The notes below the pieces were generated by a model, which was not told where the DNA came from, ran no database searches, and was given only the letters and a program-made list of their open reading frames with translations. From positions 1 through 12,163 of the forward strand of contig JAFGKV010000012.1 in NCBI GenBank assembly GCA_016928395.1: DNA of 12,163 nucleotides, given 5' to 3'. Both the position numbers and the translations under genes were made by a program. Below, piece after piece: positions 1 through 6,589 of the stretch. Position 1 is the stretch's first letter; every line of letters starts with the position of its first letter. The DNA is from Candidatus Fermentibacterota bacterium (GTDB lineage Bacteria > JAFGKV01).

Positions 1-176
1 AGCTCGCCGCACAGCACCCCCGAGTAGGGCAGCAGGCACTCGTCCAGGGACGGGGCCCGCCGGCGGGGCGACATGGAGCGGACGTAGGCTACGATCCCCT
101 GATAGGGAAACAGGCAGGATTCGTGAACAGACTTGGTAACCCAGTCCCTCTTCTTGGAACGGTTCCGATCCGCCAT
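1..176 (-). CDS. Unrecognised protein, N-terminal part only (runs off left edge); companion of the DUF6788 gene
   Basis: The reading frame opens with ATG at 174-176 on the minus strand and stays open to the window edge, giving 58 residues that begin MADRNRSKKRDWVTKS. An excellent Shine-Dalgarno (AAGGAGGTG, about 6 nt upstream) decides the start. The N-terminus is very basic (R4, R6, K8, K9, R10), followed by a mixed region containing CLFPYQGIVAYVRSM. I do not recognise the family from this fragment. It lies 78 bp downstream of the DUF6788-type gene on the same strand and probably shares its transcript. DUF6788 genes are commonly found beside transposases, so this may be the start of a transposase, but no DDE or other catalytic motif is visible in the part present. 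That the gene is real is fairly sure; its function is open. Confidence 0.6.
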   Translation of the reverse strand, partial: MADRNRSKKRDWVTKSVHESCLFPYQGIVAYVRSMSPRRRAPSLDECLLPYSGVLCGE

Positions 177-254
177 GACACACCTCCTTGCAGCGGCCAA
201 CCGGTCGCTGCTCTTGCCGGGCCAAGACCCGGCCCGCGACGAGCGCGGACGGGG

Positions 255-602
255 CTATCGTCCGGCTTCGACGATCTGCGTGGAGACCACTTTCATCTCC
301 TCCACGATCTTTTCCATCTTCCTGCGGTTGAGGATGTACTCGGCGCAGCGCTCGGCGTGTTCCTTGGACAGGGAGCGGGTCACCGTCTTCCCGTTCTCCT
401 TCCTCGTCCAGATGTAGTAGGGGCCGTGCCGCAGCCGCGGATCGACTCTGCAGCCGCAGCCCGGTTTCCCGCAGGTGCGGTACAGCTGCATCACGCTGCC
501 GCTGCACACGTACCCGATCTGGGCCAGTTCCCGCTGGAGCTGGGCATATCGGCCGGTCAGTTGTTCCTGCGACTCTCCGCGATCCCTCTCTCCCCGATCC
601 AT
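255..602 (-). CDS. DUF6788-family small protein
   Basis: The product has 115 residues. The diagnostic core is the cysteine cluster in CGKPGCGCRVDPRLRHGPYY (residues about 44-63), followed by a W-T-R-K-E-N-G-K-T-V-T-R-S-L-S segment and a charged helical C-terminus (NRRKMEKIVEEMKVVS). This is the pattern of DUF6788: an N-terminal helix, a short Cys-rich element, then 'HGPYYxWTRKxxGKTVTRxLS'. The three clustered cysteines suggest a small metal or nucleic-acid-binding module, but the family has no established biochemical role. Members often sit directly upstream of transposase-like genes; here an unrecognised gene follows 78 bp downstream on the same strand. A purine-rich tract (AGGGGG, then CAGAGG) precedes the ATG. 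A sigma70-like promoter lies about 55 bp upstream of the start. Alternative: accessory gene of an uncharacterised insertion element. Confidence 0.75.
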   Translation of the reverse strand: MDRGERDRGESQEQLTGRYAQLQRELAQIGYVCSGSVMQLYRTCGKPGCGCRVDPRLRHGPYYIWTRKENGKTVTRSLSKEHAERCAEYILNRRKMEKIVEEMKVVSTQIVEAGR

Positions 603-647
603 CCTCTGCAGCCCCCTCCTGTCGGAGCTTCCGAGAATTGCTCGCTG

Positions 648-672
648 TCTTTAAGTAATATAAGCTTAAAGA
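648..672. promoter_or_regulatory. Perfect 8-bp inverted repeat overlapping the -10 box (candidate operator)
   Basis: TCTTTAAG (648-655) and CTTAAAGA (665-672) are exact reverse complements around a 9-nt AT-rich spacer. The repeat covers the -10 element and predicted start of the minus-strand promoter, the right place for a repressor site. An overlapping short repeat, AGCTT (663-667) and AAGCT (672-676), lies beside it. It could also belong to a mobile-element end. Confidence 0.45.
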
Positions 673-685
673 AGCTGCCAGGCAA
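657..685 (-). promoter_or_regulatory. Sigma70-like promoter for the minus-strand DUF6788 gene
   Basis: Read on the minus strand, TTGCCT (685-680) and TATATT (662-657) are separated by exactly 17 nt. The -10 box matches TATAAT at 5 of 6 positions and the -35 box matches TTGACA at 4 of 6. Transcription would start near 650, leaving a leader of roughly 48 nt before the ATG at 602. It lies in an AT-rich island within otherwise GC-rich sequence, which supports a true promoter. Confidence 0.55.
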
Positions 686-979
686 GGGCGATCCGGGTCT
701 CGCGGGCGAGCCTGTGGGCGGTCGCGGTCCGCCCGGGCCGCACTGGTGCGAATCGTACCCCGATAGATTGTGGCCGTCAGGGGCTCAAGAGGCTTGCGCC
801 CTCGGCGACAGCATGGTAGAGTGTCGCGTAAGCACGCGATCCACGGTGTTCGCCTCTTGTGTGTGCGACCAGGAAACGACGGATCAGCAAGGTGACAAGG
901 GGCGTGCCACAAGCGCCGCCTTACGACAATCCAGAATCTCGGTCATAGTGAGATACAACCAACATCAAGGAGATGCGGT

Positions 980-1984
980 ATGGTCAGAGTCGGGATCATT
1001 GGAATGGGGATTCGGGGAAACCTGTATGCGTCGACGGTCAAGTACAACGCGTACGCCGAGGTCAAGGCGGTTGCAGAGGGTAACTCTGCCCGGCTCAAGG
1101 AAGCCACGGAGCAGCTCGGTGTGCCAGGTTACGCCGACTACAACAAGATGCTGGAGGAGAACGATTTCGACATGGTCGTCGTTGCGCTTCCCGACCATCT
1201 GCACAGAGAAGCCGTGCTCAAGACGGCCGCCAAGAAATGCCACCTGTTGATCGAGAAACCTCTCGCTACCTCCTACGAGGATGCCAAGGTCATGGTAGAG
1301 GGTATCCGGAAGGCGGGAGTCAAGGCGCTGGTCGGCTTCGAAAACCGCTGGAACCCGGTCATGCTCAGCGCGAAGGAAGCCATCGATGCGAACGAGTTGA
1401 AGGACGTACAGCTCATCCATGCCCGCCTGAACGACTCGATCATGGTGCCAACGAGGATGCTCGGCTGGGCTGCGGGATCGACGGTGGCATGGTTCCTTTT
1501 CCCTCATATCATCGATTTGTCGCTGTGGATGACCGGCAAGAAGGTCAGGTCGGTGCACGCCTTCGGCCAGAAGAATGTCCTTGCAGCGATGGGGGTCGAC
1601 ACCTATGACTCCATCACGGCGGTTGTCGAGTTCGAGGATAACCTCGTGGGCACCTACAGCTCATCCTGGATCTATCCCGAAAGTCTTCCGCTGGTGTACG
1701 ATCTGCGCTTCGAGGTCCTGGGCACTGCGGGAGCAATTGCGGTGGACTGCAGGGACCAGATGATCCACAAAATGACCGATGTGTACACGCACCCCGGCAT
1801 CCTGGGGCGACCGATCTACGGCAAGCCTGTGGGGTTCGCCGCCGAAATGTTGAATTCCTTCATCGATAATGTCCGGCTGGACACCGAGCCCCTGGTAGAC
1901 CTCGACCAGGCTCTGTACGGCGTGAATGTCATCGACACGATTCACCGGTCGGTGATCAGCCGCAAGGTGGAAGAGGTGAGATAG
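980..1984 (+). CDS. Gfo/Idh/MocA-family NAD(P)-dependent oxidoreductase
   Basis: The product has 334 residues, the usual family length. Residues 1-120 form a Rossmann fold with the dinucleotide motif GIIGMGIRG (G8, G10, G13). EKP at 92-94 carries the conserved lysine of the family (K93). The C-terminal domain, from about residue 125, has the 'FPHIIDL' segment with H176 and D179, matching the conserved HxxD position near the active site. Members oxidise or epimerise sugars, cyclitols or their derivatives in the cytoplasm with a tightly bound nicotinamide cofactor. AAGGAG about 8 nt upstream of ATG supports the start. It is the first gene of the transport operon, 83 bp before the binding-protein gene, which points to a role in processing the imported compound. 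The exact substrate cannot be read from sequence. The usual glycine-rich stretch before the HxxD motif is replaced by AAGSTVAWFLF. Confidence 0.93.
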   Translation: MVRVGIIGMGIRGNLYASTVKYNAYAEVKAVAEGNSARLKEATEQLGVPGYADYNKMLEENDFDMVVVALPDHLHREAVLKTAAKKCHLLIEKPLATSYEDAKVMVEGIRKAGVKALVGFENRWNPVMLSAKEAIDANELKDVQLIHARLNDSIMVPTRMLGWAAGSTVAWFLFPHIIDLSLWMTGKKVRSVHAFGQKNVLAAMGVDTYDSITAVVEFEDNLVGTYSSSWIYPESLPLVYDLRFEVLGTAGAIAVDCRDQMIHKMTDVYTHPGILGRPIYGKPVGFAAEMLNSFIDNVRLDTEPLVDLDQALYGVNVIDTIHRSVISRKVEEVR

Positions 1985-2067
1985 AAGCAAAAGGAGGTGG
2001 CATCGCAACCGAAGTGAATCTGGGATGGGTTTTGACGTTGAATAACTAGAACAAGGAGGATCAAGTA

Positions 2068-3681
2068 ATGGTTCTGAAATCGTCAACGTCCGCGAAACGT
2101 GTTTTGATCTTGGCCGCGGCTGTATTGCTGCTTGGCTCGCTGGCCTGGGCCGGCGGCCAGAAGGAAGCCGAAGCGGGTGAAATGCCTAGGAACGAGTCGA
2201 TCATCATCGGCGAGTCTCACAACTTCCGAGGGATGGATCCGGCTCAGTTGATCAGCAGCCAGGAAAGCTCGCTGTGCAACACGATCTACGAAGGGCTGAC
2301 CGCGTACAACAAGGACAATCCCGGCCAACCTCTGCCGGCTTTGGCGGAAAGCTGGGAAGTGAACGACGATGCGTCGGAGTGGGTCTTCAAGATCCGCAAG
2401 GGCGTGAAGTTCACCACTGGCAACGAGATGACTGCCGAGGACGTCGTCTATTCCCTGCAGCGAGGGATGGACATGGACGCCCCGACGTATCCCCCTCTGA
2501 AGAGGTTCATGAAGTCTTCGGATATCGAGTTGGTGGATGAATACACGGTCAAGATGACCCTGTACAAGGGGTTCGCAGGCTGGACCGACATGCTGTCCCT
2601 GACACACTGCGGGATCCTGGACAAGGACGTCCTCGAGGAGCACATCACCGCGGACGATCCCCAGGGTGTGGCCTTCCTGAACGACACGTCCATCGGCACA
2701 GGCCCGATGTACCTCAAGGAGTGGAAGCGAAACGAGCGGGTCGTCCTGCAGAAGAATCCCACCTATTGGGGTATCCAGGCCGGCTTCCATCGGGCACCCA
2801 AGTACACCTACTTCATCGATCTCAATATTCCGGAGCCCGTAACGCAGCAGATGATGCTGTTGAATGGCGACATCGATTTTAGCAAGGAACTCCCAAAGGA
2901 CATCATCGACCAGATGCGGGACAAGCCTGCGGTCCGGGTGGACGAGTACAAGCGGTTCATCGCTTCCTCCTACCTGATGAACCTGCAGTATCCCCCGTTC
3001 AAGGACGTCAAGGTCCGCCAGGCGATCAAGTACGCCATTGACTACGATACGCTGTGCAACCAGGTCATGTCCGCCATCCGCATGGATCGGCCCATCATGA
3101 AGCCGGCGATCGGAACCGACGACGACCTGATCTACAGCTACGACCTCGAAAAGGCCAAGAAGCTCATGGCCGAGTCCTCCTACCCGGACGGCTTCGACGT
3201 CGTCCACTGTATCGGGACCGGCGTCGGGCTCGGTGCGGACTGGGAATCGATTGGGCTCAAGCTGCAGTCTGACCTCGCCAAGATCGGCATCCGCGTCACG
3301 CTCGAGCAGTACGAGTGGTCGACCATGGACGAGAAGCTGCTCAACGGCAACTACCAGTCCCAGCAGAACTGGTTCGGCGTGTTCTACGGTGATACCGAAG
3401 GCCACCTGAGCATGTTCGGCAGGCCCTCGAGCCACCACGTGGTTATTACCGGCTGGAAGAACGACAAGATCGAAGAGCTCGCGGATCAGGCCATGACTGC
3501 GACCGACCCTGAGAAACGGTACCAGCTGTACCGTGAGCTCAGCGAAGAGTTCGCCGTCGACGGACCGGAAGCATTCATCGGGCAGGAAATTGGCCTGAAC
3601 GTGTTTGCCAAGGACGTGTTCGGTTTCGATGGCAATCCGAATGCCTTCGAGTTCGATTACGCTGTGCTCTACCGGAAGTAG
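2068..3681 (+). CDS. ABC transporter substrate-binding protein, family 5 (DppA/OppA type)
   Basis: The product has 537 residues, typical for SBP_bac_5. A basic N-region (K4, K10, R11), a hydrophobic core (about residues 12-24) and an AxA site ending at A28 form a signal peptide cleaved by signal peptidase I. There is no lipobox cysteine, so the mature protein should be soluble in the periplasm. The linker GGQKEAEAGE follows, in a style typical of spirochaetes. The family signature spans about residues 90-130: LAESWEVNDD, then FKIRKGVKF and MTAEDVVYSL. The class binds peptides, nickel, or oligosaccharides and glycosides. With sugar-type dehydrogenases as neighbours and no peptidase nearby, a carbohydrate-like ligand is the better guess. 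AAGGAGG sits 9 nt before ATG. A strong stem-loop follows the stop codon, as expected for a binding protein made in excess over the membrane parts. Confidence 0.95.
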   Translation: MVLKSSTSAKRVLILAAAVLLLGSLAWAGGQKEAEAGEMPRNESIIIGESHNFRGMDPAQLISSQESSLCNTIYEGLTAYNKDNPGQPLPALAESWEVNDDASEWVFKIRKGVKFTTGNEMTAEDVVYSLQRGMDMDAPTYPPLKRFMKSSDIELVDEYTVKMTLYKGFAGWTDMLSLTHCGILDKDVLEEHITADDPQGVAFLNDTSIGTGPMYLKEWKRNERVVLQKNPTYWGIQAGFHRAPKYTYFIDLNIPEPVTQQMMLLNGDIDFSKELPKDIIDQMRDKPAVRVDEYKRFIASSYLMNLQYPPFKDVKVRQAIKYAIDYDTLCNQVMSAIRMDRPIMKPAIGTDDDLIYSYDLEKAKKLMAESSYPDGFDVVHCIGTGVGLGADWESIGLKLQSDLAKIGIRVTLEQYEWSTMDEKLLNGNYQSQQNWFGVFYGDTEGHLSMFGRPSSHHVVITGWKNDKIEELADQAMTATDPEKRYQLYRELSEEFAVDGPEAFIGQEIGLNVFAKDVFGFDGNPNAFEFDYAVLYRK

Positions 3682-3695
3682 GTAGTAGCCAATTG

Positions 3696-3742
3696 CCGTT
3701 CCCCGGGGGATCATCAGTATCCCCCGGGAGCGGCCTTTCTTT
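3696..3742 (+). terminator. Strong intrinsic terminator-like stem-loop after the binding-protein gene
   Basis: GGGGGAT (3705-3711) pairs with ATCCCCC (3719-3725) around a 7-nt loop. The stem extends outward through CCC/GGG and, past a one-base bulge, to GCCG/CGGC-type pairs, ending near 3733. The pyrimidine tract TTTCTTT follows at 3736-3742. Because the SDR and permease genes follow directly on the same strand, it probably works as a partial terminator and mRNA stabiliser that keeps binding-protein output above that of the downstream genes. Confidence 0.75.
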
Positions 3743-3756
3743 GAGGCAGGGGTAGA

Positions 3757-4539
3757 ATGGGTTCACCGAATCTGTCGATGTTCGATCTTACCGGCAAGAC
3801 GGCGATCGTGACCGGAGCTTCTCAGGGACTGGGCGTGAGCTATGCCAGGGGGCTCGCAAAGGCCGGCTGCGACCTGGTCCTGGCGGCGAGAAGCCTCGAC
3901 AAGCTCGAGGAGGTAGCCAACGAGATCAGACAGTGGGGGCATCGCGCCTTGCCGGTCAAGATGGACGTGACCCGGGTGGAAGACATCCAGAGTGCGGTCG
4001 AGAAGGCGGTCAGCGAATTCGGCCACATCGATGTCCTGGTCAACAACGCCGGTATTTCCGCGGTTCACGAAGCCGAGGACATGAGCGAACGCGAATGGAA
4101 TGATGTGATCAGCACCAACCTGACCGGCGTTTTCCACTGCGCTCAGAGTGTCGGGAGGGTGATGATCGGGCAGAAGTACGGCAAGATCATCAACATCGCC
4201 TCGATGTATGCGTTCGTCGGGTCCAGCTATGTCCCGCAGGCCTCATACACGGCCAGCAAGTCTGCGGTGCTGGGGCTCACCAAGGAGCTTGCCGTCGAGT
4301 GGGGCCCAAAGGGCGTTCACGTCCTGGCGCTGGCGCCCGGTTTCTTCCGGTCTGATCAGACGATATGGGCTTTCGAGAACAACAAGGAGCTCGGAGAGAA
4401 GCTCCTCCACAAGGTGCCACTGGGAAGGATGGGCAGACTGGAAGAGCTCGAGGGGACAATCGTGTACCTTGCCTCGAGCGCCTCGGATTACCTGCACGGA
4501 CAGGCGCTGGTCCTCGACGGGGGCTTTCTCTCCTGGTAG
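3757..4539 (+). CDS. Short-chain dehydrogenase/reductase (classical SDR)
   Basis: The product has 260 residues, standard for a classical SDR. It shows the cofactor motif TGASQGLG (19-26), D70 at the end of the KMDV segment, and NNAG (96-99). The catalytic tetrad is N121, S149, Y164 and K168 (YTASK), and the C-terminal DGG motif is present. R45 after strand 2 (AARSLDK) suggests NADP(H) preference. The overall pattern resembles gluconate 5-dehydrogenase and 2-deoxygluconate dehydrogenase (KduD) relatives, but this does not fix the substrate. Start: ATG 3757 with a GAGG/AGGGG tract upstream; a second Met eight codons in (MFDLTGK) has no ribosome site. It lies between the binding-protein gene and the permeases, so it is probably co-expressed with the transporter and oxidises the imported compound. 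Confidence 0.93.
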   Translation: MGSPNLSMFDLTGKTAIVTGASQGLGVSYARGLAKAGCDLVLAARSLDKLEEVANEIRQWGHRALPVKMDVTRVEDIQSAVEKAVSEFGHIDVLVNNAGISAVHEAEDMSEREWNDVISTNLTGVFHCAQSVGRVMIGQKYGKIINIASMYAFVGSSYVPQASYTASKSAVLGLTKELAVEWGPKGVHVLALAPGFFRSDQTIWAFENNKELGEKLLHKVPLGRMGRLEELEGTIVYLASSASDYLHGQALVLDGGFLSW

Positions 4540-4579
4540 TCGAGGGGGCGACGGCGCGCAGTGAGTAGGGTTCTTCGAT

Positions 4580-5581
4580 ATGGCTAAATGGCTGATCCGA
4601 CGTTTTCTCTTACTGATATTCGTCTTGTGGGGTATCACGACCCTGACCTTTATCATCATCGCGGCGGTTCCGCGCAACCCCGCGATCGCCATGGCCGGCT
4701 CCCAGTCCAGCCCGGAGCAGATCGAGAAGTTCAACAAGCGTTGGGGCCTGGACAAGCCGCTGGCCGTCCGCTACTACGAATTCTATGCGTACCTGCTGCA
4801 GGGGGACATGGGAACGTCGATCCGCACGGAGAGACCGGTAGCGCTGGAGATGCGCAACTTCTTTCCTGCCACCTTTGAGCTGGCCACCGTCAGCGTGGTG
4901 CTCTCCTTCCTCATCGGCGTTCCTCTTGGCATCGTCGCAGCCCTCAAACGAAACAAGTGGCCCGATCAGGTCACTCGATTCGTTTCCCTGATCGGCGTCT
5001 CGACCCCGAACTTCTGGTTCGGGCTGATCATTCTTCTTGTTTTCTATTATCTGCTCGGCGGGGTCGGGCCGGGCAGGGTGACATCCGCGGCGTACGAGCC
5101 GACCAGGATCACGGGATTGTATCTGATCGACAGCCTCGTCACGGGCAACTGGTCCTCCTTCGTGGACTGTCTCAGGCACATCATCATGCCGGCTTTTGCC
5201 CTGGGTTTTTTCGGGATCGGGATCGTAACCCGCATGATGCGCTCGTCCATGATTGACACCCTCAGCAAGGACTACATCAAGGCGGCCCGCGCGCGCGGAC
5301 TCTCCCTCTTCCGGGTGATCACGAATCACGCGCTGCGGAACTCACTCATTCCGGTTCTGACCGTGATAGGGGTCCTCTATGGGGCCTATCTGGGGGGAGT
5401 GATCGTCATCGAGGTTGTTTTCTCCTGGCCGGGGTTGGGCAACTTCGCCTACAATTCCATCTTGAAGTCCGACCACCCGGCAATCATGGGGGTTGTCCTG
5501 GTCATCAGCATCATTTACAGCCTCGTGAATCTGGTCGTGGATGTTCTTTACAGGTACTTGGATCCGCGAATCAAGTTCTGA
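4580..5581 (+). CDS. ABC transporter permease, DppB/OppB type
   Basis: The product has 333 residues, typical of the family. An N-terminal membrane helix (about residues 9-30) is followed by an extracytoplasmic stretch with RWGLDKPLAVRYYEF and GDMGTS, both characteristic of DppB-type permeases. More helices lie near 103-122, 135-159, 200-218, 258-281 and 301-322. The EAA loop that docks with the ATPase is clear at about 232-260 (YIKAARARGL through RNSLIP). FSWPGLG (281-287) and the end YLDPRIKF are standard. It forms half of the inner-membrane channel with the next gene. The Shine-Dalgarno is weak (AGGG about 9 nt upstream), so expression may depend on coupling to the SDR gene 40 bp upstream. 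Confidence 0.95.
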   Translation: MAKWLIRRFLLLIFVLWGITTLTFIIIAAVPRNPAIAMAGSQSSPEQIEKFNKRWGLDKPLAVRYYEFYAYLLQGDMGTSIRTERPVALEMRNFFPATFELATVSVVLSFLIGVPLGIVAALKRNKWPDQVTRFVSLIGVSTPNFWFGLIILLVFYYLLGGVGPGRVTSAAYEPTRITGLYLIDSLVTGNWSSFVDCLRHIIMPAFALGFFGIGIVTRMMRSSMIDTLSKDYIKAARARGLSLFRVITNHALRNSLIPVLTVIGVLYGAYLGGVIVIEVVFSWPGLGNFAYNSILKSDHPAIMGVVLVISIIYSLVNLVVDVLYRYLDPRIKF

Positions 5582-5582
5582 T

Positions 5583-5624
5583 TGCCTGGACGGAGGTCCC
5601 GGCCGTCGGACCGCGCTCCAGGCA
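5583..5624 (+). promoter_or_regulatory. Intercistronic hairpin between the two permease genes
   Basis: TGCCTGGA (5583-5590) and TCCAGGCA (5617-5624) are exact complements. A nested hairpin, GGTCC (5595-5599) with GGACC (5608-5612), lies inside. No T-tract follows, so it is not a normal intrinsic terminator. It fills most of the 72-bp gap and may act as an RNA processing or stability element. Confidence 0.5.
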
Positions 5625-5653
5625 GATTGTCTTGGGATATGGGATAGAGGAAA

Positions 5654-6586
5654 ATGAAGGAGAATTGGCAGCTTCGAGGGCAGGAGCTCCGCAGGACCAT
5701 CCGGATTATCCTATCGACGCCGGCAGGGATTGTCGGGGCGGTCATCGTGGTCCTGTTGCTGGCGTGCGTTGTCTTTGCACCGTTCCTTGCACCGCATGAT
5801 CCTTATCTCGTCAGTATCGAAAACAAGCTCAGACCGCCGAGCTCCGAGCAGTGGCTGGGCACGGACACCGTGGGGCGTGACGTGCTCAGCAGGATCATCT
5901 ACGGCTCGAGGTACTCGCTCGCCTCCGGGACGATCGTTGTCGGAATCGGGATCATCGTGGGCAGCATCGTGGGTCTGCTGGCAGCTTACCCGGGCGGTAG
6001 ATGGGGTGAGTTGATCATGAGGTTCACCGATATCTTCCTGGCATTCCCGACGATGCTTCTCGCCATTGCACTGGCTTCCACCCTGGGGCCCAGCTTTCTG
6101 AACTCCATGATCGCGATTTCGATCGTTTATTGGCCCAAGTACGCCCGACTCGTCTATGGTCAGGCTCTGTCCATCCGGGAGAGGGACTACGTCAAGTTCG
6201 CCGAGGTGTTGAAGGAGAAACCCGTCAAGATCCGGATGGGGCACATCTTCCCGAACTGTTCGTCGGCGCTCGTTGTGCAGGCGACGCTTGATTTCGGTGA
6301 CGCCATTCTGTTCTTTGCGGCACTCAGTTTCGTCGGCCTGGGCGCCCAGCCGCCCGCCGCGGACTGGGGGGCCATGCTGGCATTCGCACGGAAGTACATG
6401 ATGTTGTCCTGGTGGACCGCAGTATTCCCTGGAATTGCCATCTTTGTGACGGTCATGGGATTCAACCTTCTCGGAGATTCCCTACGGGATGCCCTGGACC
6501 CGCAGCTCAGGCGACTGAAGGAGTTCAAGCCGATCCGCTTCTCGTGGCTCGGCATTCCGGGACTGCGGAAGGCGATCGGGAAATAG
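5654..6586 (+). CDS. ABC transporter permease, DppC/OppC type
   Basis: The product has 310 residues. The N-terminus has a membrane helix (about 25-47) and the diagnostic OppC segment HDPY...LGTDTVGRDVLSRIIYGSR (48-86). Further helices lie near 91-112, 126-145, 150-160, 213-232 and 255-275. The EAA-loop region (about 178-205) reads RDYVKFAEVLKEKPVKIRMGHIFPN. The position matches the family, but the usual AARALG core has become FAEVLKEK, losing the invariant glycine. The C-terminal LGDSLRDALDP is conserved. With the preceding DppB-type gene it forms the channel. AGAGG lies just upstream of ATG. The next gene starts 3 nt after the stop, indicating translational coupling. Confidence 0.94.
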   Translation: MKENWQLRGQELRRTIRIILSTPAGIVGAVIVVLLLACVVFAPFLAPHDPYLVSIENKLRPPSSEQWLGTDTVGRDVLSRIIYGSRYSLASGTIVVGIGIIVGSIVGLLAAYPGGRWGELIMRFTDIFLAFPTMLLAIALASTLGPSFLNSMIAISIVYWPKYARLVYGQALSIRERDYVKFAEVLKEKPVKIRMGHIFPNCSSALVVQATLDFGDAILFFAALSFVGLGAQPPAADWGAMLAFARKYMMLSWWTAVFPGIAIFVTVMGFNLLGDSLRDALDPQLRRLKEFKPIRFSWLGIPGLRKAIGK

Positions 6587-6589
6587 CCG

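Larger units (their letters stand above)
603..979. other. Intergenic region between divergent units; no gene seen
   Basis: No supported gene lies in these 377 bp. The left part holds the minus-strand promoter and its palindrome. The middle (about 675-780) is very GC-rich and contains a 6-bp hairpin, GGGCGG (716-721) with CCGCCC (729-734). A 5-bp repeat, TCGCG (824-828) with CGCGA (835-839), lies further right. The operon starting at 980 must be transcribed from here or from upstream. The best plus-strand candidate is a weak pair near 920-950 (TTACGA, 17 nt, CATAGT), which I do not consider convincing. No tRNA or riboswitch fold was recognised. Confidence 0.6.

Noticed and set aside
745-775. 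T-arm-like GGTGCGAATCGTACC, considered as a tRNA 3' half
   Set aside because: The loop is only five bases, and no acceptor, D or anticodon arms can be placed around it.
123-1250. Long plus-strand frame crossing the DUF6788 gene, the intergenic region and the oxidoreductase start
   Set aside because: It runs antisense to a recognised gene, then out of frame through the Gfo/Idh gene. The product is low-complexity and resembles no family.
2083-3714. 543-codon open frame antisense to the binding-protein gene
   Set aside because: A mirror frame common in GC-rich coding DNA; the sense strand encodes a clear family-5 binding protein with signal peptide and ribosome site.
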